The translations under genes were made by a program, and so were the position numbers. Below are positions 36,510 through 49,869 of a DNA stretch of 61,450 nt, piece after piece. This stretch comes from Verrucomicrobiota bacterium (lineage in GTDB: Bacteria > Verrucomicrobiota > Verrucomicrobiia > Limisphaerales > SXTU01). The notes under the pieces were generated by a model, which worked only from the letters and a program-made list of their open reading frames with translations, was not told the origin of the DNA and did no database searches. The stretch covers positions 1-61,450 of the forward strand of contig VHDH01000010.1 in assembly GCA_016871445.1 (NCBI GenBank), in the 5' to 3' direction. Each line of letters begins with the position of its first letter. The stretch's first letter is position 1.

Positions 36510-37413
36510 GGAGAAGCCCCATTCCTTCCTCGATCCGGTGGTGCTTGCGCAGCTCGCGCACCTGCCACTGATGTCGCGTTTTGCCATGGAGGGGAGTGTC
36601 TCCGGCCACCACAAAAGCCCGCACCGCGGCTCCAGCGTCGAGTTCGCTGAGTACCGCAGTTACGTCCCGGGCGACGACCTCCGCCGCCTCGACTGGCGCG
36701 TGCTCGGCCGCACTGACCGCTATTACATGAAGGAATTTGAGGCGGACACGAATCTCCGCTGCTGCCTCGTGCTCGATGCCAGTGCCTCCATGGGCTTCGC
36801 CGGCAAGCTCGGCCCGAGCAAGTTTGCCTTCGCTCGCCAACTCGCCGGCACACTTGCCTATCTCGCCGTCCAGCAAGGCGATGCCGCCGGGCTTTACTGC
36901 GTGGGGGAAAAAACTCCGCCCGAACTCCCGCCGCGCCGTAACCCCGCGCACTTGCAAGAAATTCTTAACACCATCGATGATCTCGAACCGAACGGGCCCA
37001 CTACCATCCTCCGTGCGCTTCACGACCTTGCCGAGAAAATCCGCCGCCGCGCGCTGGTCATCGTATTTTCCGACTTCTTCTGTGAACTGGAACCTTTGCT
37101 GGGCTGCCTGCAACACCTACGCTTCCAAAAGCACGACCTTGCCGTGTTTCACCTGCTCGACCGGATGGAGATGGAGTTCAAGTTTGATCGCCCGCTGCGC
37201 TTTCAGGACTTGGAAAGCCCCTTTAGCCTCGTGACCGAGCCGGCGATGGTGCGCGACGAATACCTCCGCGCCTTCGACGCCCACCGCGCCCGCCTCCGCC
37301 AAGCCTGCCTCGAATTCAACGCCGATTACCGCGAAGTCGTCACCGACCAAGCCCCCGGCCAAGTGCTCGCGGGCTTCCTCACCGAGCGCGCACAACAAGT
37401 CGGGGCGCACTGA
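36502..37413 (+). CDS. DUF58 domain protein (MoxR partner)
   Basis: A 303-residue cytoplasmic protein starting with GTG, overlapping the MoxR gene. It shows the DUF58 signature SSVEFAEYRSYVPGDDLRRLDWRVLGRTDRYYMKEFE (seen across about 37-75) and a VWA-like fold with the MIDAS motif LDASASM, the site that would bind Mg2+ and partner proteins. Function is inferred from context: adaptor for the MoxR ATPase. The next gene begins 3 nt after the stop. Confidence 0.92.
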   Translation: MAEEKPHSFLDPVVLAQLAHLPLMSRFAMEGSVSGHHKSPHRGSSVEFAEYRSYVPGDDLRRLDWRVLGRTDRYYMKEFEADTNLRCCLVLDASASMGFAGKLGPSKFAFARQLAGTLAYLAVQQGDAAGLYCVGEKTPPELPPRRNPAHLQEILNTIDDLEPNGPTTILRALHDLAEKIRRRALVIVFSDFFCELEPLLGCLQHLRFQKHDLAVFHLLDRMEMEFKFDRPLRFQDLESPFSLVTEPAMVRDEYLRAFDAHRARLRQACLEFNADYREVVTDQAPGQVLAGFLTERAQQVGAH

Positions 37414-37416
37414 GTA

Positions 37417-39426
37417 ATGACCTTTCTCCAGCCATTCCTCCTCTGGGGCCTCCCGCTGATCTTGGTGCCGGTCATCATCCACCTCATCAACCGCCTACGC
37501 CACAAGCCGCAGCCGTGGGCAGCGATGATGTTCCTGCTCCAAGCCACGCGCGCCTCCACCAGCCACGCCAAACTTCGCCAATGGCTCGTCCTGCTCTTTC
37601 GCACGCTCGCCGTCCTCGCGCTGATCCTCTTCATCGCGCGACCGCTGGCCGGCGGCTGGCTTGGCTGGACGCTCTCGCCCGCGCCCGATGTCATCGTCAT
37701 CGTACTCGACCGCTCAGCCAGCATGGAATCGCGCCTCGCCGGACAGACCGTGACCAAGCGCGAACAAGCTGTGAAACTCCTCGCTGAGGCGGCGCGCGAA
37801 TTTCAGGACAAGTCCCACCTCGTTCTGCTCGACTCCGCCACGCGCATTCCACAACAACTCGCGAATGCAAAATCTCTGCTCGAACCCACACTTACCGGTC
37901 CGACGGACACCGCCGCGGATCTACCCACGCTCCTTCAACTCGCGCACAACTGGCTCGTCGAAAACCGCGCCGGAGCCGCCGAGCTTTGGCTCGCCTCCGA
38001 CCTCCAGCGCAGCAACTGGCTGCCCGATGACGAACGTTGGAAATCCGTCACCGCGCAGCTCGCCAAGCTCCCACAGCGTGTGCGCGTGCGTCTGCTCGCC
38101 TTCGACGACGACCGCGAGCCGAACATCTCCGCCACGCTCGCCGAGGTCTTCCGCCGCGCGCGACCTGACGGTGCAGAGCTGTCCCTCGCGCTCGACCTCG
38201 CGCGCAACGCGACCAACGGCACCGCACGTTTCCCGCTCGCGCTCACGCTCAACGGCGTCAAGTCGCAGGCCGAACTCGACATGGACGGCGCAGCGCTCCG
38301 CTGGCGGTACAAGGCGGACCTCGGCGCGGCGAAGGGACTTGGCTGGGGCGCGCTCGAACTCCCCGCGGACGCGAACGCTCGCGACAACGCTGCCTACTTC
38401 GTCTTCGGCTCGGACTCCGCCGTGCGCGCCGCGGTCGTGAGCGACCAGCCCGCACTCATTCGCAACGTCCAGCTCGCAGCGCTTGCACCCGCCACACGCC
38501 AGCCCGCCGAACTGCTCACGCCCGCCGCGTTCCTCGAGCGCGCGGCCACCGACGCCGCGCTGCTTCTGTGGCACGCGCCGCTGCCCGATGCCGCCGGCGA
38601 GAGGCGCCTGCGCGGCTTCATCGAGGAAGGCGGCGTGGTCATTTTTCTCCCGGCCGGCCAGGCGGACACTGGTAAATTCATGGACCTTGGCTGGGCTGAA
38701 GCGCCATCTGCGCCTGCGGATAAGCCCTTCAAAATTACTAGGTGGGAGCAGCAGGAGGGCCCACTCGCCAAAACCGACGAGGGCCTCAGCCTTCCGCTCG
38801 GTGACCTCGAAATCACCCGCCGCGCTGCCATCACCGGCGACGCCACCGCACTCGCGGCCTTCGCCGATGGCTCGCCGCTGCTCACGCGCCGGGCGCTCGG
38901 ACGAGGGCAGTTCCTCTTCCTCGCCACGGTGCCACACGATGACTGGTCCACCCTTGGCGACGGCTCCGTCCTCGTGCCGATGCTCCAACGCCTACTGCAA
39001 ACCGGCGCCCGTCGCCTAAACCAAGAAACCATGGCCGCCTGTGGCGAACTCAGTGCGCTTGACCGTGCGAAGCAATGGATCTCCACCGACGGCACAATCG
39101 GAAAGAACGTCGCCCTGCAAGCGGGTGTGTATCGCTCTGGCGAACGCCTCCTTGCCGTGAACCGTCCTGCCGCCGAGGACGAACGCGCGCTCCTCACCGC
39201 CGATTCTGCGCGCAATTTGCTTGCTCCACTCCCGCTGCAACTGCTTCAGGAGCGCGCCGCACGCACCGACGCCTTGCAGGGTGAAATCTGGCGGCTCTTC
39301 CTCTTCGGCATGCTTGTGTTCCTCTTCTTTGAGGCTTGGCTAGTGCTCCCGCCGAAGAGGGCGGCTGTCACTGACCCGCTCACCGCACCCTCCGCCCGCG
39401 AGCGTGAACTGATCGATGTGACCTGA
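37417..39426 (+). CDS. BatA-like membrane protein with VWA domain
   Basis: A 669-residue protein. The N-terminal Aerotolerance/BatA segment (FLQPFLLWGLPLILVPVIIHLINRLR) is followed by HAKLRQWLVLLFRTLAVLALILFIARP, two membrane helices typical of TIGR02226. The VWA domain (about 88-260) has VIVIVLDRSASMES as its MIDAS motif. A long variable region follows (about 270-590), and a final membrane helix near 625-645 (LFLFGMLVFLFFEAWLVL) precedes the C-terminus. It completes the MoxR-DUF58-Bat operon. Further Bat/TPR members usual in larger versions are absent. Role in envelope stress is inferred. Confidence 0.88.
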   Translation: MTFLQPFLLWGLPLILVPVIIHLINRLRHKPQPWAAMMFLLQATRASTSHAKLRQWLVLLFRTLAVLALILFIARPLAGGWLGWTLSPAPDVIVIVLDRSASMESRLAGQTVTKREQAVKLLAEAAREFQDKSHLVLLDSATRIPQQLANAKSLLEPTLTGPTDTAADLPTLLQLAHNWLVENRAGAAELWLASDLQRSNWLPDDERWKSVTAQLAKLPQRVRVRLLAFDDDREPNISATLAEVFRRARPDGAELSLALDLARNATNGTARFPLALTLNGVKSQAELDMDGAALRWRYKADLGAAKGLGWGALELPADANARDNAAYFVFGSDSAVRAAVVSDQPALIRNVQLAALAPATRQPAELLTPAAFLERAATDAALLLWHAPLPDAAGERRLRGFIEEGGVVIFLPAGQADTGKFMDLGWAEAPSAPADKPFKITRWEQQEGPLAKTDEGLSLPLGDLEITRRAAITGDATALAAFADGSPLLTRRALGRGQFLFLATVPHDDWSTLGDGSVLVPMLQRLLQTGARRLNQETMAACGELSALDRAKQWISTDGTIGKNVALQAGVYRSGERLLAVNRPAAEDERALLTADSARNLLAPLPLQLLQERAARTDALQGEIWRLFLFGMLVFLFFEAWLVLPPKRAAVTDPLTAPSARERELIDVT

Positions 39427-39463
39427 GCAATTTTCTCTGAACCACATACCCGGCGGACGCTAG

Positions 39464-39529
39464 AAAAAGCCGGTCGTATACGTACACGTGCAGCTTGAAT
39501 AGCTGCATTCTGCCACCAGTCGGCTTTTT
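39464..39529 (+). terminator. Nested hairpin ending at the next start codon (terminator or attenuator)
   Basis: AAAAAGCCG (39464-39472) pairs with CGGCTTTTT (39521-39529), and inside it GCAGCT/AGCTGC (39490-39495/39501-39506) forms a second hairpin. The outer right arm, with its T-run, touches the ATG at 39530. It may terminate the bat operon, attenuate the next gene, or both. Confidence 0.45.
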
Positions 39530-41965
39530 ATGTTCGTTGGTCTTCGTTTGGTTTACCACCGCACGGCGCTTATTGCGACGGCGCTTGCTGCCATGGTTTC
39601 AACCGGTGCTGCCGCCGCGCCGGACTTTAAGAACACGGCGATCGCCTTCATGCAAAAGCACTGCTATGAGTGCCACGGTGGAAAGGCGAAGAAGGCTGAT
39701 CTCGACCTGACGAAGTTTAAGGACGCCACGAACATTCTCAAAGAGCACAAGCATTGGAAGAACGTGCTACACCAGGTCAACTCTGGGGAGATGCCGCCTA
39801 AGAAAAAGCAGCCCCAACCCACGCCTTCCGAGATCACGGCCTTCAACGCAGCCATCGAGAATGCTTTCGCCACTGCCGAGAGGACCGCCAAGCCCGACCC
39901 CGGACGCGTCACCATCCGCCGCCTCAATCGCACCGAATACCGAAATACCGTGCGCGACTTGCTCATGGTAGACTTCGACCCCACGGAGAGTTTCCCTGCC
40001 GATGACATCGGCTACGGTTTCGACAACATCGGCGACGTACTCACGCTTTCGCCGCTGCACTTTGAACGCTACCTCGAGGCTGCCGAGTCCATCGCGGCCC
40101 GCGTCATCCTGCCGGACCCACCTAAGCCCGGTGTGCGCTACCTCGCGGGTCGTTTCCTCCAACCCAACAACGACAAGACGCCGCAGGACCGCTTTCGTGT
40201 GATGGATCCCAAGGGCACCAACGCCACGCTCACCGGCCCCTTCGCCGCCGCAGGCGATTACCTCAAGCTAATTCCGGACGGCGAGCTCTTGCTGCGCGCG
40301 ACCCTCTACGCCGAACCGCGTGGCCCTTCACCCGTCAAAGTCGCGCTGTTCCTACAAGGCCCCGACTTAGATGAAAAATCTTCCGCAGCCGATATCGCGC
40401 CGCTCATGGGGCTGGCGTTGCCCACCATGAAGCCCCTCAAAATTCTCAAAATTTACGAAATCACCGCCCGTGCAGGCAAACCGCAGACCATTGAGTTTCG
40501 CATCGACCGCGTGCCTGGCATCAACCGCGCTGGCCTCGCCATTGTCCGGCCACCGGAGGGCGAGGAGCCACCGCGGCTATTCGTCGAGCATATTTTCAGC
40601 GAAGGCCCGCTGGACACTCGACCAGCTTTCCAAGCGGCAATGATTGCGGGCTTGGCGGGCAAACCAGAGGCCGAACGCACCCGCCTCGTTCTCACACGTC
40701 TGCTGACTCGCGGCTATCGCCGCCCACCCACACCGCGCGAGTTGGAGACAATGACACGCGTCGTTACCGACACTGTGGCCGCCGGCCAAAAATGGGAGGC
40801 GGGCATACAACGCTGCATCGTCGCGCTACTTTGCTCGCCGAAGTTCCTCTTCCGCGTCGAGCTGGATTCCCTGCCCCGCTTCCCTGGGGCGCACCCGATT
40901 GATGAGTTCCAGCTCGCCTCGCGCCTGAGCTACTTCCTCTGGAGCACGATGCCAGACGAGGAGCTGCTCACCCTCGCCGCGCAGCAGCAGCTCACGCCGA
41001 AGCTGGACGCGCAGGTCCGACGTATGTTGAAAGACCCCAAGGCCGAGGCGCTAACCAAGAACTTCGCGCTGCAATGGCTCCAGTTGGAGCGGCTGAAAAC
41101 TTTTGCCCCAGACAGCAAGCTGTTCCCTGGTTTCGACGAACGCCTGCGCCGCGCGATGCTGCGCGAGACCGAGCTATTTTTTGAGGAGATCGTCCGCGAG
41201 GACCGGAGCGTGTTGGACTTGATTGATGGGGACTTCACCTACGTCAACGATGCGCTGATACGGCATTACGGATTAAGCAGCGCGGCGCAGAGCGCGCGCG
41301 GCCGCGGCAGCAGCGCCGCACGCAGCGGCGAGTTCACCCGCGTCGCCCTGACGGGCAAGGAGCGCAGCGGCCTGCTCACCCATGCCAGCATCCTCACCGT
41401 CACGTCGAACCCCACGCGCACGTCGCCCGTGAAGCGCGGTAAATGGGTGCTCGAACAAATTCTTGGCACTCCACCGCCGCCGCCCCCGCCGAACATTCCG
41501 GAACTGGATCAACAGAAGAAACTTGCCGGCACGCTCCGCCAGCGCATGGAACAGCACCGCGAAAACCCGAGCTGTGCCAACTGTCACAAGCAGATGGATG
41601 CCCTCGGCTTTGCCTTCGAAAACTATGACGCCATTGGCCGTTTCCGTGCCAAAACGGAGGAAGGCGCCATCGATCCCTCGGGCACGCTGCCAGACGGAAA
41701 CTCATTCCAAGGCCCGACCGAGCTGAAGGCCATTCTCAAGTCAAAGAAGGAACTGGTGGTGCGCAACCTCGCCGAGAAGCTGCTCACCTACGCCATTGGG
41801 CGCGGCCTGGATTACTACGACAACCGTGCGCTCAACCAAATCTGCGCGCAAACTGCGCAAGCCGACCACAAGCTCTCGGCGTTGGTCACCGCCATCGTAA
41901 AGAGCGACCCCTTTCGCCTACGACGCGGTACCGAGTTGACCAAGGCCATCGAGGGCGCGGACTAA
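39530..41965 (+). CDS. Exported PVC cytochrome with DUF1587/DUF1595/DUF1592/DUF1588/DUF1585 domains
   Basis: An 811-residue secreted protein: a signal peptide (LIATALAAMVSTGAAAA), then a PSCyt1-type heme domain with CYECH at about 45-49 and GEMPPKKK. DUF1587 (RLNRTEYRNTVRDLL), a ligand-binding-like middle, DUF1595 (LTRLLTRGYRRPPTPRELE), DUF1592 (FQLASRLSYFLWSTMPDEELL), DUF1588 (ERSGLLTHASILTVTSNPTRTSPVKRG; second CANCH at about 682-686) and DUF1585 (ELVVRNLAEKLLTYAIGRGLDYYD) follow. Typical of Planctomycetes and Verrucomicrobia, where a DUF1552 gene normally follows. None does here. Function unknown, presumably periplasmic redox. Confidence 0.9.
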   Translation: MFVGLRLVYHRTALIATALAAMVSTGAAAAPDFKNTAIAFMQKHCYECHGGKAKKADLDLTKFKDATNILKEHKHWKNVLHQVNSGEMPPKKKQPQPTPSEITAFNAAIENAFATAERTAKPDPGRVTIRRLNRTEYRNTVRDLLMVDFDPTESFPADDIGYGFDNIGDVLTLSPLHFERYLEAAESIAARVILPDPPKPGVRYLAGRFLQPNNDKTPQDRFRVMDPKGTNATLTGPFAAAGDYLKLIPDGELLLRATLYAEPRGPSPVKVALFLQGPDLDEKSSAADIAPLMGLALPTMKPLKILKIYEITARAGKPQTIEFRIDRVPGINRAGLAIVRPPEGEEPPRLFVEHIFSEGPLDTRPAFQAAMIAGLAGKPEAERTRLVLTRLLTRGYRRPPTPRELETMTRVVTDTVAAGQKWEAGIQRCIVALLCSPKFLFRVELDSLPRFPGAHPIDEFQLASRLSYFLWSTMPDEELLTLAAQQQLTPKLDAQVRRMLKDPKAEALTKNFALQWLQLERLKTFAPDSKLFPGFDERLRRAMLRETELFFEEIVREDRSVLDLIDGDFTYVNDALIRHYGLSSAAQSARGRGSSAARSGEFTRVALTGKERSGLLTHASILTVTSNPTRTSPVKRGKWVLEQILGTPPPPPPPNIPELDQQKKLAGTLRQRMEQHRENPSCANCHKQMDALGFAFENYDAIGRFRAKTEEGAIDPSGTLPDGNSFQGPTELKAILKSKKELVVRNLAEKLLTYAIGRGLDYYDNRALNQICAQTAQADHKLSALVTAIVKSDPFRLRRGTELTKAIEGAD

Positions 41966-42035
41966 GCACAAGTGTGCAGGTAAGGTGAAGGGATCTAAAA
42001 AACTGCCTGAGCAAAGAGGTCGCCAAAGGGTTGGC

Positions 42036-43760
42036 CTACGCCGGAGAGGCTGAGAGTAATTCTCGGATCTTGGCCACCGCTTCTTCCGCCTTCACCGGTA
42101 CCAAAGCAGCAGCCCGCGGCTTGAGTTCCACCTCTCCCTTTGCCAGTGACTTCTCCCCAATGCCAAGGCGCAGCGGAAAGCCAACAAGGTCGGCGTCTTT
42201 GAACTTTACGCCGGGACGTTCATCGCGGTCGTCGAGGATGACTTCTACGCCAGCAGCGCTCAGCTCGCGATAAATCTTCTCGGCTAGCTGCATCACCGCG
42301 GAATCCGGCGCGACGACCAACGGAGTGATGCAGACCTGAAACGGCGCTACGGCTAACGGCCAGATGATGCCGTCCTTGTCGTTGCACTGCTCGATGACAG
42401 CCTGAAGCGTACGGGTGACACCGATACCGTAACAGCCCATGACACAGGGCTTGGACTTGCCCTCTGCATCGAGGAAGAAGGCGTTGAGTTTTTGGCTGTA
42501 TTTGGTGCCGAGCTTGAAGACATGGCCGACTTCAATGGCGCGTTGGATTTTCAGCGGCTTTGTGCACTTCGGGCACGGCTCACCAGCTGTGACGGTACGC
42601 AGATCAAGCCAACTCGTGACCTTAATATCCCTTTCGATGGAAACACCCTTTAGGTGGAAACCGTCCTCATTCGCGCCTGTGGTCATGTCATTCGCACCCT
42701 TCAGGCGTTCGTCAGCAAGGATGGATACAGGCTGGCGCAGCGTACCAGCCACCGCGCCAAGGCTACCAGGATGTGCACCGAGCAGGGCATAAATTTCCTC
42801 GGCGGTCGCAGGCCGCGCGGCGGTCGCACCGGTACGGGCCATGAGCTTGGTTTCGTTAAGTTGGTCGTCGCCGCGCATAAGCACGATGAGCGGCTGACTA
42901 TCGGCAATGAAGATGAGAGTCTTGATTTGGCGGTTAGCGGGCACGTTGTAGGGCGCCTTCACCAGCGCCTCGATAGTAACAACTCCGGGGGTTGGGAATT
43001 TTTCCGGCCCCTGGCCGGCATCGCGAGCGGCGGTGGCTGGCAAGCCGCTAGTGGCCTTCTCCACATTGGCGGCATAGCCACAGGCCGCGCAATAAACCAC
43101 GTCGTTCTCACCTGTTTCCGCCGGCACCATGAACTCATGCGAGTGGCTGCCACCGATGACGCCCGTGTCGGCTTCGACGGGAAAATGCTTCAATCCACAG
43201 CGGTTGAAAATGCGCGCATAGGCTTCATACATGCGCCGGTAGCTAACCATTGCCCCCTCGTCGGTGGCGTCGAAAGAGTAGGCATCTTTCATGATGAACT
43301 CCTTTGCGCGCATGAGGCCAAAGCGCGGGCGGATCTCATCCCGGAACTTGACCTGAATTTGGTAGAAGTTGCGGGGCATCTGCCGGTAGCTGGAGATTTC
43401 TCCGGCGGCGAGTGTGGTGATGACTTCCTCGTGCGTGGGGCCGAGCACCCACTCCTTGTTCGCACGGTCCTTGACCTTGTAAAGCACGTCCTTGGCAGTC
43501 TCGTAACGGCCAGATTGCTGCCAGATTTCCGGCGGCTGGAGCGCGGGCATAAGCACCTCGACGGCCCCGGCGCGGTTCATCTCCTCGCGAATAATGTTCT
43601 CAATTTTTTTGAGCGCGCGCAGGCCCAGCGGCAGGAAGGTGTAGAGACCACCGGTGAGCTTGCGCACGAGACCCGCGCGGAGAAGGAGCTTGTGCGAGAG
43701 GATTTCCGCGTCGGCGGGAGACTCCTTAAGAGTTGGGATGAAATACTGAGACCAGCGCAT
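42036..43760 (-). CDS. proS: Prolyl-tRNA synthetase (bacterial type with editing domain)
   Basis: A 574-residue class II synthetase charging tRNA-Pro. It opens MRWSQYFIPTLKESPADAEI. Motif 2 region: FRDEIRPRFGLMRAKEFIMKDAYSFD. An inserted YbaK-like editing domain (about 225-390) includes IADSQPLIVLMRGDDQLNETKL. Motif 3: GCYGIGVTRTLQAVIEQ. The anticodon-binding domain is C-terminal (DDRDERPGVKFKDADLVGFPLRLGIG). The ATG at 43760 matches family N-termini; the in-frame ATG at 43814 overlaps a terminator. It is convergent with the PVC cytochrome gene. Confidence 0.95.
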   Translation of the reverse strand: MRWSQYFIPTLKESPADAEILSHKLLLRAGLVRKLTGGLYTFLPLGLRALKKIENIIREEMNRAGAVEVLMPALQPPEIWQQSGRYETAKDVLYKVKDRANKEWVLGPTHEEVITTLAAGEISSYRQMPRNFYQIQVKFRDEIRPRFGLMRAKEFIMKDAYSFDATDEGAMVSYRRMYEAYARIFNRCGLKHFPVEADTGVIGGSHSHEFMVPAETGENDVVYCAACGYAANVEKATSGLPATAARDAGQGPEKFPTPGVVTIEALVKAPYNVPANRQIKTLIFIADSQPLIVLMRGDDQLNETKLMARTGATAARPATAEEIYALLGAHPGSLGAVAGTLRQPVSILADERLKGANDMTTGANEDGFHLKGVSIERDIKVTSWLDLRTVTAGEPCPKCTKPLKIQRAIEVGHVFKLGTKYSQKLNAFFLDAEGKSKPCVMGCYGIGVTRTLQAVIEQCNDKDGIIWPLAVAPFQVCITPLVVAPDSAVMQLAEKIYRELSAAGVEVILDDRDERPGVKFKDADLVGFPLRLGIGEKSLAKGEVELKPRAAALVPVKAEEAVAKIRELLSASPA

Positions 43761-43776
43761 GAAAGAAGTTTCGCAG

Positions 43777-43811
43777 AAAAAAAGCCGCCGAGAAGTTTTT
43801 CCCGACGGCTT
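43777..43811 (-). terminator. Intrinsic terminator after the FAH-family gene
   Basis: Read on the minus strand, AAGCCGTCG (43811-43803) pairs with CGGCGGCTT (43790-43782), with one mismatch in 9 bp, followed by seven T (43783-43777). It lies between the FAH gene and proS on the same strand, separating the two. Confidence 0.8.
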
Positions 43812-43830
43812 CAAGTTTGGAAGGGAAGGG

Positions 43831-44586
43831 TTATTTGACGGTGTTTACTAACGGTGCCAGTCCCTGAATGCGAACTTCAAGCCGGTCGCCAGACTCGATG
43901 GGTCCAACACCGCTGGGCGTACCAGTGACGATAACGTCACCAGGAAGCAGGGTCATGTTGGTGGAGATGAAGCTGACCAACTCGTAGCAGTTAAAGATTA
44001 GCTGGCTGGTGTTGGAGTTTTGCCGAAGCTGACCGTTTTGGAAGAGCTGGATGGTCAGGTCGTGCGGGTCAATCTTGGTTTCCACGTATGGCCCGAGCGG
44101 GGTGAAGGTGTCAAACGACTTACAGCGCGCCCACTGACTCTCAGAATTTTGAATGGTGCGATCGCTAATGTCCTCAGCAGCGGTATAGCCAAAGATATAG
44201 CGAGCCGCCGCCGCAGGCGTTACGTTGCGAACCTTTCGTCCGATGATGATAGCTAGTTCCGCCTCAAAGTCGGTACGGTGGTTGGAAAAAGGAACTTCGA
44301 TCTTAGCCCCGTCGGGGATAAGGGAAGTGGGAGCCTTTAGCCAGAACAACGGCTCTTTGGGCAGTGGTTTGCCAGATTCGCGAGCGTGATCTGCATAATT
44401 GAGCCCCACAGCGATCACTTTCGATGGTTGAACGGGCGTCAGCGTTTTTATCCCCTTTACTGAAAGCGGCTTTTTGTCAAACGAGGGCGACCCGAAAACG
44501 TCGCCGTGCAATCTGAAAAGCTCACCATCTACCACCTTGGCAAAAAAGGTCTCATCACCCTTCTGAAATCGGCCAATAGCTGCCAT
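43831..44586 (-). CDS. Fumarylacetoacetate hydrolase (FAH) family protein
   Basis: A 251-residue FAH-fold enzyme. Core motifs: VIAVGLNYADHARESG, FWLKAPTSLIPDGAKIEVP, DFEAELAIIIGRKVRNV (metal-binding Glu pair), YTAAEDISDRTIQ and DVIVTGTPSGVGPI. The group includes 2-hydroxyhepta-2,4-diene-1,7-dioate isomerase, acylpyruvases and oxaloacetate tautomerases; the exact reaction is not readable. It lies between proS and the rRNA operon on the same strand, with terminators on both sides, so it is likely monocistronic. Confidence 0.88.
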   Translation of the reverse strand: MAAIGRFQKGDETFFAKVVDGELFRLHGDVFGSPSFDKKPLSVKGIKTLTPVQPSKVIAVGLNYADHARESGKPLPKEPLFWLKAPTSLIPDGAKIEVPFSNHRTDFEAELAIIIGRKVRNVTPAAAARYIFGYTAAEDISDRTIQNSESQWARCKSFDTFTPLGPYVETKIDPHDLTIQLFQNGQLRQNSNTSQLIFNCYELVSFISTNMTLLPGDVIVTGTPSGVGPIESGDRLEVRIQGLAPLVNTVK

Positions 44587-44668
44587 AAAAAGTCTTTGTT
44601 TATAATCGGTTTAGAACCGTAGTCGCAAGCTGATTCTTGAAGCCTTAAAACTCTTTGTTGGGGCAAAC

Positions 44669-44707
44669 AAAAAGCAAGCCGGACCAGGGGCCCGGCTTGC
44701 TTTTTTT
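44669..44707 (-). terminator. Terminator of the rRNA operon
   Basis: A perfect 12-bp stem, AAAGCAAGCCGG (44671-44682) with CCGGCTTGCTTT (44692-44703), and a 9-nt loop lie just past the 5S 3' end. T-tracts occur on both strands, so it could work in either direction. On the minus strand it ends rRNA transcription ahead of the FAH gene. Confidence 0.85.
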
Positions 44708-44715
44708 AAAAAAAA

Positions 44716-44828
44716 TTGGCGGCTACCTACTCTCGCGGAGGCTATACAACCACTACCATCGGCAATGCTGCGTTTGACGTCCGAGTTCGGGATGGGATCG
44801 GGTCGGGCCGCAGCTTTGTGGCCACCAA
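44716..44828 (-). rRNA. rrf: 5S ribosomal RNA
   Basis: The minus strand reads with typical 5S features: central CGATCCCATCCCGAACTCGG, GCCGATGGTAGT and GAGAGTAGGTAGCCGCC at the 3' end. The ends TTGGTGGC and GCCGCCAA pair to form helix I (one G-U). The length of 113 nt is normal. It closes the rRNA operon. Confidence 0.93.
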
Positions 44829-44864
44829 AAAATCGAAAGAACAGTTTTGTCAGCAACGTTCGCT

Positions 44865-44879
44865 GAAAACTACATACAA
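44865..44879 (-). repeat. 3' arm of the 23S processing stalk
   Basis: GAAAACTACATACAA here is the exact inverted copy of 47819-47833, on the other side of 23S. The match extends to 16 bp if the flanking T-A pair is counted. The pair should form the long duplex that RNase III cuts to release pre-23S. Confidence 0.75.
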
Positions 44880-44914
44880 GGAGCAAATTAATAGAATCGT
44901 CTTGGTTAAAAGAC

Positions 44915-47773
<2,859 letters not shown>

Positions 47774-47818
47774 AAATTGATAATCCATTGATGGATTACA
47801 CTTATATATTTGCCCTGA

Positions 47819-47833
47819 TTGTATGTAGTTTTC
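47819..47833 (-). repeat. 5' arm of the 23S processing stalk
   Basis: TTGTATGTAGTTTTC, complementary to 44865-44879, lies between tRNA-Ile and 23S. Confidence 0.75.
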
Positions 47834-47872
47834 AATGAACAGATCCCACTCCTTACGGAGTGGCAAGGTGTT

Positions 47873-47949
47873 TGGTGGGCCTGACTGGATTCGAACCAGT
47901 GACCCTGCGCTTATCAAGCGCATGCTCTAACCAACTGAGCTACAGGCCC
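47873..47949 (-). tRNA. tRNA-Ile (GAT)
   Basis: A 77-nt cloverleaf on the minus strand with CCA encoded. Acceptor GGGCCTG/CAGGCCC, D-arm GCTCAGTTGGTTAGAGC, anticodon loop TTGATAA (anticodon GAT) on a GCGC stem, and T-arm with GGTTCGAATCC. It lies between tRNA-Ala and 23S in the rRNA spacer. Confidence 0.96.
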
Positions 47950-47966
47950 GAGCAAACCTTTGGCTT

Positions 47967-48042
47967 TGGTGGAGCTGAGGAGGATCGAACTCCTGACCTA
48001 TAGCTTGCAAAGCTACCGCTCTACCAGCTGAGCTACAGCCCC
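47967..48042 (-). tRNA. tRNA-Ala (TGC)
   Basis: A 76-nt cloverleaf on the minus strand with CCA encoded. Acceptor starts GGGGCTG, D-arm GCTCAGCTGGTAGAGC, anticodon loop TTTGCAA (anticodon TGC), T-arm with AGTTCGATCCT. It is the first spacer tRNA after 16S, 17 nt before tRNA-Ile; the usual bacterial order is Ile then Ala. Confidence 0.96.
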
Positions 48043-48085
48043 GCATCCATGAACTAGCATGGAAGTAGAAGCCTTTGAAAGAACT

Positions 48086-48115
48086 GGCTCTCCGAAATCT
48101 GAACTGTGCGACAAG
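48086..48115 (-). repeat. 3' arm of the 16S processing stalk
   Basis: This 30-nt segment, ending ...GTGCGACAAG on the plus strand, is an inverted copy of 49870-49899 with four mismatches, some of which can pair as G-U in RNA. Together they enclose 16S and should form the RNase III stalk. Confidence 0.7.
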
Positions 48116-48189
48116 CTTACCCTAACTATACATGATTAGTTACAGCGAGCGACCGAAGCCGCGCGCCGCGACTGATCATTTTGATTTTA

Positions 48190-49768
<1,579 letters not shown>

Positions 49769-49869
49769 AAACGTTAGTTCGATTTTGCCAGATGGTTAAA
49801 TCTGGCTATTTGCAGTTAAAACTCTTTGAGCGACTTTGGTCAACAAAGTCATTCTCAAAGGGGCTCTCA

